From Bacteroidota bacterium (GTDB lineage: Bacteria > Bacteroidota > Bacteroidia > Bacteroidales > SZUA-534), in contig QKGS01000005.1 in the NCBI GenBank assembly GCA_003250355.1, positions 1 to 64,000 on the forward strand: a stretch of 64,000 nucleotides of DNA, in the 5' to 3' direction. Shown here piece after piece: positions 8,591 to 17,199 of this stretch; within the stretch, counting starts at the first letter, position 1; each line of letters opens with the position of its first letter. Both the position numbers and the translations under genes were made by a program. The notes below the pieces were generated by a model. The model did not search any database. It worked only from the letters and a program-made list of their open reading frames with translations, and was not told the origin of the DNA.

Positions 8591-8980
8591 CTACTTGTTT
8601 GTTATATAATCAACAACAAGTACATTTTTTAAATAAGGTACAACAGAATCGCCAAATGCTTTATGATCGGGGTGAGGTAAATAAGTATTTCGGGCTGCTG
8701 TGTCGGCAAAAGTAACTATAAAGCAGTGAGTGTATCCTTTTGTTAGTCCCTCAACGCTTATGTCTTCGCCGTATTCAAAGTCTTTAATTGCGCCTATTTT
8801 TTCTTTAAGCGAGCCAAAATGAGCAATTAATTCGGCTTTTTTTTCCGGAGTAATACTATCTGCCCATTGAAACAATACTACATGACGTAGCGCTTGGCTA
8901 TCTTCGTTTGAAAATATTGTAGGAGTACTACAAGAAAATAGTGCTGCCGAGGCTATAAAAGCAATTAATAAGTTTTTCAT
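8591..8980 (-). CDS. Dabb-domain lipoprotein (stress-responsive A/B barrel)
   Basis: A lipoprotein signal (MKNLLIAFIASAALFSCS, Cys17) precedes a small alpha/beta barrel of the Dabb type. RHVVLFQWADSITPEKKAEL opens the domain, FEYGEDISVEGLTKGYTHCF follows, and the conserved YLPHPDHKAFGDSVVPYL closes it. Dabb domains dimerise and in some members act on small organic substrates; the function here is unknown. Export and lipidation are inferred from the signal. A perfect -7 element (TACATTTG) lies 23 bases upstream. Confidence 0.85.
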   Translation of the reverse strand: MKNLLIAFIASAALFSCSTPTIFSNEDSQALRHVVLFQWADSITPEKKAELIAHFGSLKEKIGAIKDFEYGEDISVEGLTKGYTHCFIVTFADTAARNTYLPHPDHKAFGDSVVPYLKNVLVVDYITNK

Positions 8981-9003
8981 ATTCTTTAGTGTAATTTTAT
9001 TTG

Positions 9004-9011
9004 CAAATGTA
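9004..9011 (-). promoter_or_regulatory. -7 element of the Dabb lipoprotein gene
   Basis: TACATTTG on the minus strand, 23 bases upstream of the start at 8980; perfect TAnnTTTG. Confidence 0.55.
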
Positions 9012-9100
9012 TTTTATAGTATGATAAATAGCTATGGAATAAGTACTATTCTTTGTATTTTTTACAAAAATCAATTTTATTTAAACTTTTTGCACAAAAC

Positions 9101-9132
9101 ATTTGCAGGGAAATAAAATTTAGTTACTTTTG
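9101..9132 (+). promoter_or_regulatory. Promoter of tRNA-Phe
   Basis: A TTTG element (about 9102-9105) is followed after 19 bases by TACTTTTG (about 9125-9132), the spacing expected for the Bacteroidota -33/-7 promoter. The tRNA starts 24 bases downstream. Confidence 0.7.
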
Positions 9133-9155
9133 CACCGCTATTAAGCAAAAATGTT

Positions 9156-9228
9156 GGTGCCATAGCTCAGTTGGTAGAGCACAGGACTGAAAATCCTGGT
9201 GTCCCTAGTTCGATTCTTGGTGGCACCA
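9156..9228 (+). tRNA. tRNA-Phe (GAA)
   Basis: A full cloverleaf: acceptor GGTGCCA/TGGCACC, D stem GCTC/GAGC, anticodon stem CAGGA/TCCTG with loop CTGAAAA (anticodon GAA), and T loop TTCGATT. The discriminator is A and CCA is not encoded. One oddity is a T-T mismatch in the middle of the T stem (CCTAG against CTTGG). It is flanked by its own promoter and terminator, so it is a single-gene transcription unit. Confidence 0.96.
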
Positions 9229-9234
9229 CATATT

Positions 9235-9266
9235 AAAAAGCTTCTCTCTTTAGAGAAGCTTTTTTT
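9235..9266 (+). terminator. Terminator after tRNA-Phe
   Basis: A perfect 13-base stem (9235-9247 with 9252-9264) around a CTTT loop, ending in a run of T's to 9266. Confidence 0.9.
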
Positions 9267-9308
9267 AACAAAAAGGCAAAAGCAAAAAGTTCTAAAAAAT
9301 ATTTCAAA

Positions 9309-9344
9309 AAAGTTTTGAATTAATAAAAAAAGAAACTATTTTTG
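9309..9344 (+). promoter_or_regulatory. Promoter of tRNA-Asn
   Basis: A TTTTG element near 9313-9317 and TATTTTTG near 9337-9344 are 19 bases apart, matching the -33/-7 layout. The tRNA starts about 65 bases downstream, so a 5' leader is expected. Confidence 0.6.
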
Positions 9345-9408
9345 CCACGCAATTTTGAAAAACGGTTGCAAGACCATTTCAAAATTATCAAAGTTCTAAA
9401 TAATATAT

Positions 9409-9482
9409 TCCTCTTTAGCTCAGCTGGTTAGAGCACCTGACTGTTAATCAGGGGGTCCTTGGTTCAAGTCCAAGAAGGGGAG
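9409..9482 (+). tRNA. tRNA-Asn (GTT)
   Basis: A 74-base cloverleaf with acceptor TCCTCTT/AAGGGGA (one G-T pair), D stem GCTC/GAGC, anticodon stem CCTGA/TCAGG with loop CTGTTAA (anticodon GTT) and T stem CTTGG/CCAAG. The discriminator is G and CCA is not encoded. It is transcribed separately from the upstream tRNA-Phe, since a terminator and a new promoter lie between them. Confidence 0.96.
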
Positions 9483-9484
9483 CA

Positions 9485-9513
9485 AAGCCACAGAATAAAC
9501 CTGTGGCTTTTTT
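9485..9513 (+). terminator. Terminator after tRNA-Asn
   Basis: A perfect nine-base stem AAGCCACAG/CTGTGGCTT (9485-9493 with 9501-9509) and six T's. Confidence 0.92.
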
Positions 9514-9536
9514 GTTTTCCTTTTAATAACAATAAA

Positions 9537-9790
9537 TCACCCGAACTATCGGATGGATTCCTTTAGATAAACTTCTGAAATATTAGCAGTTTACGCCTTC
9601 CGGTTTCCAATTTTGAGTTCATTATTCTTATTAGTTCGGCTCCGATATTAGTGCAATTAGCGGCTCTAAATATATTCTCTCGGCGCACTCTGCGGTTAGT
9701 TTCCTTTTAACAAGCTGAGATTTTTCTTTGTATTTCTTCCCTGCGAGGCCTCTGCGCTATCTTAGGTTAGTTTTTAAACTACTCTGTCAA
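9537..9790. repeat. Gene-free stretch with degenerate intergenic repeats
   Basis: The 320 bases between the tRNA-Asn terminator and the glycosyltransferase gene hold no credible gene. They open with ACCCGAACTAT, a word also found between genes near 398 and 18020. They contain AGCGGCTCTAAAT and two related segments, CGCACTCTGCGGTTAGTTT (about 9687-9705) and CCTCTGCGCTATCTTAGG (about 9747-9765) followed by TTAGTTTTTAAAC. The two share CTCTGCG and GGTTAGTTT. This looks like an intergenic repeat cassette rather than a decayed gene. Confidence 0.5.
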
Positions 9791-9835
9791 TTGCCATGAA
9801 AATAAAAAAATGCTATTATGGATTATATCAAAAAA

Positions 9836-11674
9836 CTACTTTGAAACTATATTATTGGCATAAGTTTGTGTTCCTATAACATTGCCCGAAGCAGAGTATT
9901 GAGTTACTGTTCCATTTAGTACATCATTAGTCCATATACCTTTTATATATGTTCCGTCGGGAAAATATAAAGTCCCTTCACCATTACGTTGGTTGTTTGA
10001 CCAATTACCCTCGAAGCGATTACCATTTTCCCAACAATACTTACCAAAACCTTCTCTTTTCCCATCATTCCATGATCCGGTATAGCCTATATCGGGCATA
10101 AAGCGGAATAAATATGTGTCGGGCTCTTTTAAATGTTGTACAAGTTTAAATTTTTCAGGATGCTTTTGAATAGCCGGATATAGATACAAACTGGTAGAAG
10201 AGTAACCAAGTTGGTCGAGTACAACATAATCGGTACTGCTTTTTTTAAGCCCCTCAATAAGTTCTTCGGCATTGGTAGTGCTGGCAAACCCGGTAATGTA
10301 TCTATGAGCATATACATAAAACAATTGTGGCTTTCGGCAACATATTACCGAAGTGTCGGGGGTGTTCTTATTAGCCCACTGAGCAAGCTGAAAATAGTTA
10401 CTGTATTTTCCCGCAAAACGCCCTTTTGCCTGCTGCTCAAGCATATCAAGTGATTCGCGACTATATCCGCCTATGGAAACCAAACACAATACAAGCATAA
10501 GTACAACTACTCCCGCTTCGTTTTGCTTTTTTAGTAATCTTTCAGAAAGGAAATTAAGAATAACAAAAACAGAATAAACTATAAAAAAAGTAAACAAAGG
10601 GATAAGCGGTATAAAGAATCGCACACCGTTCCATACCGGAGGCCATAGAAGTAAAATGCCAAATGTAGCCAATACATAGAATATCATTAACAGTTTGTGT
10701 TTTTTTAATGTAAACAATCCTATGGCGGCAAAAGCAACTATTATAAGTCCGATAAACCATTCCGACGATTCTATTGGTGCTTTGTAATCTAAAACATTAA
10801 CCGAGTTTGAAACTCCCGAAGGTATTTCACGGGTAATGTATCGTTCAAGATTTTCCCAAAATCGGCTAAACCAATCGGCAAATTGCATTTTACCAAGTTC
10901 CGGACGGTATGGGTTTATATCGAACAGTTTTTTCATATATACACCTCCGCCCAAATTTTGCGAACGAACATAGTTTGGTATTGCTATTAGTATAAAACCG
11001 CCAACTAAAGCTATACAATGCTTCCAGTATTTGTTTATAAGCAAATAGAGTATTGCTGCACCAAGTAATGCAACTCCGGTGGTTCGTATGTGATATGTAA
11101 ATGATATAGCTATTATAAATAGCCAGAACAGATAATTTTTTTGCAATGGCTTATTGTAATTTACCTTTAACATAAGCCATACACTCAAAAGTGAAAAAAA
11201 CAGGAACGGAATTTCACTCATCATAATAACCGAATAGCTGATGAGATGATAATTGAGTAAGGTGAATAAACTCGATAAAAACGCAAGGTGTGTGTTACCG
11301 GTTATTTGATATACAACCAAAAACAACATAAATATGGACATAAGAAAGAAAAAACCGTTCAGCCTTTTTATACTCTCTATTTTTTTTGAAAACAGCTTCA
11401 TATAACCTCCCAGTATAATAGGGTATCCGGGCGGAAAATGATTCGAAGGTGTCGGGTTAAGATAGTGTATATTGGTTTGCCCCTTCCCCATTGAAATAGC
11501 TTGCCCAAGAATATAATACCCCGCATTATCGCCTCCAAGGTTTAGTTTTTTGTCGAACGACTGAGAGTAAACCTTAAAAAATGTAATTGACAATATAGCC
11601 AGATATATGTATATAAATACTTTTGAACCTAACGCTTTTTTAAGTTTCGATTCCTGTGTTGCATTTTTTGCCAT
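9836..11674 (-). CDS. GT-C type membrane glycosyltransferase with C-terminal MORN repeats
   Basis: The first 500 residues are a multi-pass membrane protein of the PMT/ArnT (GT39-like) kind. One membrane segment is followed by a periplasmic loop with the acidic motif LGGDNAGYYILGQAI, where these enzymes carry catalytic Asp, then FPPGYPIILGGY and about ten further membrane segments. Such enzymes transfer a sugar from a polyprenyl-phosphate donor on the periplasmic face. The last 70 residues are three MORN repeats (YTGSWNDGKREGFGKYCW, RFEGNWSNNQRNGEGTLYF, YIKGIWTNDVLNGTV). I know of no standard family with this tail. The substrate is unknown. A perfect -7 element lies 36 bases upstream; the gene stands alone. 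Confidence 0.8.
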   Translation of the reverse strand: MAKNATQESKLKKALGSKVFIYIYLAILSITFFKVYSQSFDKKLNLGGDNAGYYILGQAISMGKGQTNIHYLNPTPSNHFPPGYPIILGGYMKLFSKKIESIKRLNGFFFLMSIFMLFLVVYQITGNTHLAFLSSLFTLLNYHLISYSVIMMSEIPFLFFSLLSVWLMLKVNYNKPLQKNYLFWLFIIAISFTYHIRTTGVALLGAAILYLLINKYWKHCIALVGGFILIAIPNYVRSQNLGGGVYMKKLFDINPYRPELGKMQFADWFSRFWENLERYITREIPSGVSNSVNVLDYKAPIESSEWFIGLIIVAFAAIGLFTLKKHKLLMIFYVLATFGILLLWPPVWNGVRFFIPLIPLFTFFIVYSVFVILNFLSERLLKKQNEAGVVVLMLVLCLVSIGGYSRESLDMLEQQAKGRFAGKYSNYFQLAQWANKNTPDTSVICCRKPQLFYVYAHRYITGFASTTNAEELIEGLKKSSTDYVVLDQLGYSSTSLYLYPAIQKHPEKFKLVQHLKEPDTYLFRFMPDIGYTGSWNDGKREGFGKYCWENGNRFEGNWSNNQRNGEGTLYFPDGTYIKGIWTNDVLNGTVTQYSASGNVIGTQTYANNIVSK

Positions 11675-11710
11675 TTTCCCGTAAGGTTAAATTTTTTAAA
11701 TATTTGAACT

Positions 11711-11718
11711 CAAAAATA
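11711..11718 (-). promoter_or_regulatory. -7 element of the GT-C/MORN gene
   Basis: TATTTTTG on the minus strand, 36 bases upstream of the start at 11674. Confidence 0.5.
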
Positions 11719-11836
11719 TAGAATCATTTGGGTTATACAAAAATTGATTGTTTTTTAATATATTGGCGGTTAAATATAACCTTGGCAACAGCATTGAATG
11801 TATGTTGTATTTTTAATTTAACTAACACATTTTATC

Positions 11837-12496
11837 ATGAAAAAGATTTTTTTACTTCTTATTGCTTTTGTATGGCTTGGAGCTTTTGGTCAAAATCCCT
11901 ATCCTGAAAAAACAGGCAAAATAGGCTACAAGTTTAACATGGGTACAATGAAAATAGATTATGTAATTACCTACGATGACTTTGGCAACAAACAAGCTAT
12001 TGATGCAAAATCTGTTATAAATGGCGAAACATCGAATTCAACAACAATTATTACACGTGAAGGGATATTTATAGTTAACCACAATGATAAACAGGTTATA
12101 AAAATGCCTGCCGATATGGGCGATGATTCCGACATGATGAATGATGACGAAGATAGTGAGTTCGATATTAGCGAATTTGCAAAACGTGTAAATGAATATA
12201 AGGAGTCGAAGCAAGGAACCGGTACTGTTATGGGTAAGGAATGCGACATATATTCTATTACCGAAGAGGGTATGAAAGGGAAATACTGGATATGGAAAAA
12301 TTATTTGCTTAAAGCAGAGTTTACAAGCGAAGGGGTTGCCACTACTATTGAAGCTACCGACCTAAAGGTAAATATTGATGTACCTTCGAGTGCTTTTATA
12401 CCGCCAAGCGGATATTCGGTTACCGATATGGGGCAAATGATGGAACAAATGCAGAATATGCAACAGTATATGAATCAAATGCCCGACGAGGAATAG
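11837..12496 (+). CDS. DUF4412-type secreted protein
   Basis: A signal peptide (MKKIFLLLIAFVWLGAFGQ) precedes about 200 residues of beta-rich sequence typical of DUF4412 proteins. GKIGYKFNMGTMKIDYVITY starts the domain, a segment GIFIVNHNDKQVIKMPADM follows, and GKECDIYSITEEGMKGKYW carries the conserved central Cys. The C-terminus is rich in Met and Gln (MGQMMEQMQNMQQYMNQM), which is unusual and might bind metal or be disordered. It should be periplasmic or surface exposed. The role of the family is unknown. It is a single gene closed by an inverted repeat. Confidence 0.7.
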   Translation: MKKIFLLLIAFVWLGAFGQNPYPEKTGKIGYKFNMGTMKIDYVITYDDFGNKQAIDAKSVINGETSNSTTIITREGIFIVNHNDKQVIKMPADMGDDSDMMNDDEDSEFDISEFAKRVNEYKESKQGTGTVMGKECDIYSITEEGMKGKYWIWKNYLLKAEFTSEGVATTIEATDLKVNIDVPSSAFIPPSGYSVTDMGQMMEQMQNMQQYMNQMPDEE

Positions 12497-12505
12497 CTTT
12501 AGCAC

Positions 12506-12549
12506 TTTTACTTGTTAAGCTGCTGTAAACAAGAGCTTAACAAGTAAAA
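12506..12549. terminator. Long inverted repeat after the DUF4412 gene
   Basis: A perfect 16-base stem (TTTTACTTGTTAAGCT, 12506-12521, with 12534-12549) around a 12-base loop. For the plus-strand gene the trailing bases are A's rather than T's, so it may slow or protect the transcript rather than act as a classical terminator. Confidence 0.55.
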
Positions 12550-12679
12550 ACAAAAAGAGCAATCTCGTTTATTGGAGAGCCACACAACCCAATAACCAAA
12601 CTATTTTATGACCTTTATCATTGTATACATTAACTAAATAATTAATATTTGCGTTACTGAATATATAGCTCACTTTCTT

Positions 12680-13429
12680 ATGAATATCGCTCCTATTTCA
12701 TGTATAATAATTGATGACGATAATTTTTCGCGCAACTATTTGAACGATATGTTAACCGAATTTCCCGAAATAAATGTAGTTGAAAGCCTCAGCGAATCGA
12801 GTATGGCTATTCGGCATTTGGCTGTACATAAGCCCGACATAGCCTTTTTGGATATAGATATGCCCAAAAAAGACGGGTTAAGCATACTGAACGAAATAAA
12901 TGAACTGGGAATAGATACCAAGGTGATATTTGTTACATCGTACGAACACTATGTGCTTGATGCGCTAAAGAAGAATGCTTTCGATTATCTTGTAAAGCCT
13001 GTAAAAAAGCAAGTTTTGTGTGAAGCACTGGCTCGATTCAACGAATCGGTTTTATGCGGTAAGCCTGCTGTAATGAATATACCTGAGCCCGATGCTAACA
13101 ATAAATTAATAATTCAAAATGCACACGGAACGTTAATTGTAAAGCACAGCGATATAGCATACATTGAAGCCGAAGGGAGTTATACAAATATTAATATGGT
13201 GGCTGGTGGTATAGAAACTATTTCGAAAAATATCGGGAAAGTAGAAAAACAGTTCAACAGCAATCTGTTTTTTAAAATAAGCCGGTCGTGTATTATAAAT
13301 ATTAGCTATCTGAGTAAAATAGACCGGCTAAAACGGATTGTACATTTGCAATACGGCGATAAGAAAATATCGCTAAAAGCAAGCAAAGAATTACTGTACG
13401 ACCTTGAGTCGTTTATACATAAGTGTTAA
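12680..13429 (+). CDS. LytTR-family response regulator
   Basis: Residues 1-125 are a receiver domain: acidic cluster IIIDDDN at 10-15, phospho-acceptor D58 in IAFLDIDMP, switch Thr/Ser in VIFVTSYEHY, and Lys in DYLVKPVKK. Residues about 145-245 are a LytTR DNA-binding domain (DIAYIEAEGSYTNINMV, KISRSCIINISYLSKID). It is a transcription regulator of the LytR/AlgR kind. Its usual partner is a membrane histidine kinase. None of that type is adjacent, but its last 17 bases overlap the last bases of a large hybrid kinase gene on the other strand, so the two are tail-to-tail neighbours. A near-consensus AATATTTG lies about 30 bases upstream. Confidence 0.92.
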   Translation: MNIAPISCIIIDDDNFSRNYLNDMLTEFPEINVVESLSESSMAIRHLAVHKPDIAFLDIDMPKKDGLSILNEINELGIDTKVIFVTSYEHYVLDALKKNAFDYLVKPVKKQVLCEALARFNESVLCGKPAVMNIPEPDANNKLIIQNAHGTLIVKHSDIAYIEAEGSYTNINMVAGGIETISKNIGKVEKQFNSNLFFKISRSCIINISYLSKIDRLKRIVHLQYGDKKISLKASKELLYDLESFIHKC

Positions 13430-16154
13430 TACTGCCCAAAAGTGAGCTTAGCTCTTCGGAAGCTTCTTTAACTTGTGCTTGGTTTATTTTATTTTTCCCG
13501 CTGCGAAGGTTGTTATTAATCGATTCCACTTTGGTACTTAATTCAAGTGCACCAATCATTTTAAGGGCACTTTTCAAATTATGTGTTATGTTTTGCAAAT
13601 TGTCACTATTTGAACTGTGTATATTTATTAATTCAACAGGGGCACTATTATAGTTGCCGATAAAGCTAATTAGAGCATTTCGGTACATTTTCAAATTACC
13701 GTCGAAAAAGCTAAGTCCGTTTTTAAATATCGTTGTTTCAGCAAATGAGTATTCTTTCTTATTATTCGACATTATTTTTGATATTTCCTGAGTTAGAAGA
13801 GTAATATTTATAGGTTTGCTCAGGTAGTTATTCATACCGACTTCAAGTGCCATTTTGCGGTCAGAGTCGAGCGAATTTGCCGAAAGGGCAACAATAGGTA
13901 CATTGCGTCCGTTTCTCAACTGTTTAATATGCTTAGTTGCCTCAAAGCCATTCATCCCGGGCATTTCAATATCCATTAGTATAATATCGTACAGGTTGTT
14001 TCTAACAGCTTCTATTGCTTTTGTACCCGAATCAACATGGGTAATATTATTATTAATGCCATTCATTAGCTCAATTAGCACATCGGCATTAAAACAATTA
14101 TCTTCCACCATAAGTATCGACAGCTCTTTAATAGCATTATAGTTAACCGCGTTATTCATATCCTGAGCTTTACTATGAATGGTTTCATCATATTTATCAA
14201 ACGGTATTGATATTATAAAAGTAGTACCTTCGCCATGAGTACTTTCGACCGAAATATTACCATACATAAGGTCAACCAGTTGTTTTGAAATAGCAAGTCC
14301 CAGCCCTGTACCGCCATAGTTGCGGTCGTTCGATTTTTGTAATTGTTCAAATGGCTTGAACAGGCGGCTTATATTATCTTTTGATATACCGCTTCCGGTA
14401 TCTTTTATTGTAAATAGTATTGTAGTATTGCTTTTTAAGTCGGTTGGTGCCGGTTTCTTTATTTCAACATTAACCGAAACATAGCCTTTGTGAGTAAACT
14501 TAACAGCGTTATTGATTATATTGAGCAAAACCTGTGTTAATCGGAGTTCGTCGCCTATAAGGAGTTCGGGTATATTTTCGTCGAAGCTTAAATACAGGTC
14601 GAGCTTTTGCTCCGAAGCTTTTAACTTTTGAACATCGCAAATAGTGTTAACCACTTTTTTTACGTTTATAGGCATTTTATTTATTATGAGTTTCTTGGCA
14701 TCAATTTTGGTAATATCCAATACGTTATTGACTAAACTCAAAAGTATCTCGCTCGATAGTTTAATTCGTGAATTGCAACTTTTTTGCTTTTCGCTAAGCT
14801 CTGTTTTATCGAGTATTTCAGAGTAGCCAATTATGGCATTAAGCGGGGTTCTTATTTCATGGCTTATAGTGGCAAGAAAGGTGTTTTTTGTATTGTTTGC
14901 TTCGTCGGCAAGTTTTTTAGCCTCTTCAAGTTTTATAATACTACGTTTCTCCTCGGTTATATTATGCAGAACGCCCATAAAGCGTTCTTCCGTATCGGTT
15001 TTTAGTCTTACGCCGCGAACTTTGAACCAGTACTTTTGCCCATTTTTTTCCTTTACTATTTCATCGGTGTAGTTAAAGTCGCTGGTAACATAAGAGTTAA
15101 CCAACCCCTGAAACAGCTCTTTATTCTCATCGCTTATCATATCTACATAGTAACGGCCAACAAACTTATCGCGTGTTGTTTCATATAGCTTTAATGCACT
15201 GTCGTTGGCATCGGCTACTCTGCCCGAACGGTCAAATATTATTAGTAAATCGTCGACCGAGTTAAACACTTTTTGATACAGTTCCTCGGTATATTTTATT
15301 TGATGTACCTTTTTTAATATTCTCACTCTCAACGAGTACCAGGCAATTAGCAGTAATACTATAATTAAAGAAAATCCGACCAATAGTATTACAGTATAAC
15401 GGAATCGGGTTTCATATTGATTGTCTTTATGCTGATATTTTACCCATTTTTTATGTATTTCGTCGAGTTTGCCGTTTCTGCTCAGTTGTTGTATGCCGGT
15501 ATTAAGTTTCGATAGTAACTCGTCGTTACCTTCTTTTACTGCAAGGCAAAACACATTTTGCGTTACCGAAGCACCTCTTACTTCTATTTGCTTTAAGTTA
15601 AGGTTGTTAATTATCTCCATACCAAGCGGATAGGGTGCTATTACATAGTCGCATATACCTTCTGATATTTTCATAAATGCATCGGGAAGTGAATTTACCG
15701 GTACCGAATCGTTAAGTAGTTTCATTGGTATCAGAAAGTTGTCGTTCGATATTTCACCTTCAAGATAGGCCGGCTTTTTACTCTCCAAATCGTTTATGTC
15801 GTTTATGGTGCTTTGCTTGTGTGTAAATATGGAGTAATATTCGGTATGCAACGGAAATGTAAAGTCGTATTTGTTCTCACGCTCAATGGAATAAACTATA
15901 CTGGCTATAATATCAATATTTCCGTCGGTAAGGTTATTGAGTGTCTCCTGCCATTTGGTAAAGCGGAACTCAACCTCAAAATTGAGAGCCTTTGCTATTT
16001 CTTTAATTACATCAACATCGTAACCGGCTTCGTTACCATTTTGGTCGATAAACGAGTATGGCGGAAAGTTATAATCGCCGCCAACTATTATTTTCTCTTT
16101 TGCTACTGCAAATAAGAAAATGAATAAAAATAAGCAGGTTAGAAAATTTTTCAT
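13413..16154 (-). CDS. BvgS-like hybrid sensor histidine kinase
   Basis: Domains in order: signal peptide; periplasmic solute-binding domain of the SBP_bac_3 type (about 20-240, starting KIIVGGDYNFPPYSFIDQNG, with VDVIKEIAKALNF); one membrane segment near 255-275; PAS (about 290-410); HisKA with FLATISHEIRTPLNAI; HATPase with NIINNAVKFT, KDTGSGIS and GGTGLGLAISKQL; receiver with DIILMDIEMPGMNGF; and a C-terminal Hpt-like domain with NITHNLKSALKMIGA. This is the layout of BvgS-type phosphorelay sensors. The binding domain suggests it senses an amino acid or similar small ligand in the periplasm. It overlaps the LytTR gene by 17 bases in convergent orientation; a phosphate transfer between them is possible but not shown by the sequence. 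Confidence 0.93.
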   Translation of the reverse strand: MKNFLTCLFLFIFLFAVAKEKIIVGGDYNFPPYSFIDQNGNEAGYDVDVIKEIAKALNFEVEFRFTKWQETLNNLTDGNIDIIASIVYSIERENKYDFTFPLHTEYYSIFTHKQSTINDINDLESKKPAYLEGEISNDNFLIPMKLLNDSVPVNSLPDAFMKISEGICDYVIAPYPLGMEIINNLNLKQIEVRGASVTQNVFCLAVKEGNDELLSKLNTGIQQLSRNGKLDEIHKKWVKYQHKDNQYETRFRYTVILLVGFSLIIVLLLIAWYSLRVRILKKVHQIKYTEELYQKVFNSVDDLLIIFDRSGRVADANDSALKLYETTRDKFVGRYYVDMISDENKELFQGLVNSYVTSDFNYTDEIVKEKNGQKYWFKVRGVRLKTDTEERFMGVLHNITEEKRSIIKLEEAKKLADEANNTKNTFLATISHEIRTPLNAIIGYSEILDKTELSEKQKSCNSRIKLSSEILLSLVNNVLDITKIDAKKLIINKMPINVKKVVNTICDVQKLKASEQKLDLYLSFDENIPELLIGDELRLTQVLLNIINNAVKFTHKGYVSVNVEIKKPAPTDLKSNTTILFTIKDTGSGISKDNISRLFKPFEQLQKSNDRNYGGTGLGLAISKQLVDLMYGNISVESTHGEGTTFIISIPFDKYDETIHSKAQDMNNAVNYNAIKELSILMVEDNCFNADVLIELMNGINNNITHVDSGTKAIEAVRNNLYDIILMDIEMPGMNGFEATKHIKQLRNGRNVPIVALSANSLDSDRKMALEVGMNNYLSKPINITLLTQEISKIMSNNKKEYSFAETTIFKNGLSFFDGNLKMYRNALISFIGNYNSAPVELINIHSSNSDNLQNITHNLKSALKMIGALELSTKVESINNNLRSGKNKINQAQVKEASEELSSLLGSINTYV

Positions 16155-16284
16155 TGTGTATAGTTCTTAATATAAGTCTGTTACAGCTTGGGTACTTTTG
16201 GCAAAAACATTAGAGAAATATATAATATTTATTTTACTGTAATAGTATTGAAAATATGACTTTTCCCCTCAATTTTAAAAATGC

Positions 16285-16310
16285 AAAAAAAGCCGGATAA
16301 ACCGGCTTTT
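16285..16310. terminator. Terminator of the interrupted lipoprotein gene
   Basis: A perfect nine-base stem AAAAGCCGG/CCGGCTTTT (16288-16296 with 16302-16310) and a five-base loop. On the minus strand it ends in seven T's, 20 bases after the stop of the lipoprotein gene. Confidence 0.88.
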
Positions 16311-16329
16311 AAGCAAACTTCACTTTATG

Positions 16330-17067
16330 TTACATAACTGTTACATCAACTACTGCCGATGTATAAGTTACAGGGTTTCCTGTTCCATCAAGCTTTACAT
16401 AAGCTTTAACTACTATTTTGTCGCCACTCGATAATGAGCTTTTCAGTGTAATTTTATTTGTGCTACCCATTTTTATAGACCAATCTGTAACATCACTTAA
16501 CGATGTTGTTCCGTCTTCTTTAAATATCTCTATTGTTGCTTCGCCATTCATAGAGTCCCATCCTGCCGGTTTTGCTACTACAAGTGATAAACCTGTACGA
16601 GTAAAAGTAGCACCTGAAACTGTTAAGGTTGTAGTTCCTGTTCCGCCTGTTGAGCCCGAACCACTGTTTTCTGAAGGTACTGTATAAACCGATTGAGCTA
16701 AAACGTTTCCTGATGCAACCCACTCCATAGCATCAAAACTATCGTAAGCTGTTATTGTAATAATTTCACCTGGTACAAGGTTTTCATCGAGCGAAACATA
16801 TATAACACCATTATTTGCAATTGCCATTGTATTTGCTATTTCATCACTAATGTTGCTAACAACAACTACACTGGCTATACCATCTATTTCATCAAACTCA
16901 ATATAAGCATTTCCAAGTTTTGTTGTTGTTACTACAAGACCTGTTAATTATTTATAAGCAGGTGTTTCGATAATTGCTGCCGGTTTAACTTCATCTTTTT
17001 TACACGAGGTAAATACCATTGCCGACATTACAGCTCCAAAACATAATAATTGTAAAAATTTTTTCAT
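16330..17067 (-). pseudogene. Lipoprotein gene interrupted by one in-frame TAA
   Basis: From the ATG at 17067 the frame reads a clean lipoprotein leader (MKKFLQLLCFGAVMSAMVFTSC, Cys22, then KKDEVKPAA). It meets TAA at 16948-16950 as codon 40 and stays open in the same frame for 205 more codons to the stop at 16330. The downstream part looks like two related beta domains: LTGLVVTTTKLGNAYIEF onward and GATFTRTGLSLVVAKPAG onward, joined by a Gly/Ser/Thr linker. The promoter and terminator are intact. A codon change at one position would restore a 245-residue secreted protein. It may be a recent nonsense mutation, a base-call error or, less likely, a recoded stop. An internal ATG at 16827 could start a leaderless fragment but I doubt it is used. 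The family is not recognised. Confidence 0.75.
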
Positions 17068-17107
17068 AATAAGTGTTTTTTAATTTTTAAATTGAAAAAT
17101 ATGTCAG

Positions 17108-17115
17108 CAAATATA
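17108..17115 (-). promoter_or_regulatory. -7 element of the interrupted lipoprotein gene
   Basis: TATATTTG on the minus strand, 40 bases upstream of the ATG at 17067. Confidence 0.55.
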
Positions 17116-17199
17116 TTAGCCTGTTGTGAAGAAAAACCCTTAATTTACCCCCGTTTAACGAATAAGCAGGAGGAATCAACAAACTAATTATTATGTAAA

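Noticed and set aside
11676-11688. CCCGTAAGG word near the GT-C gene start similar to the hairpin at 142-157
   Set aside because: The match is too short to distinguish from chance.
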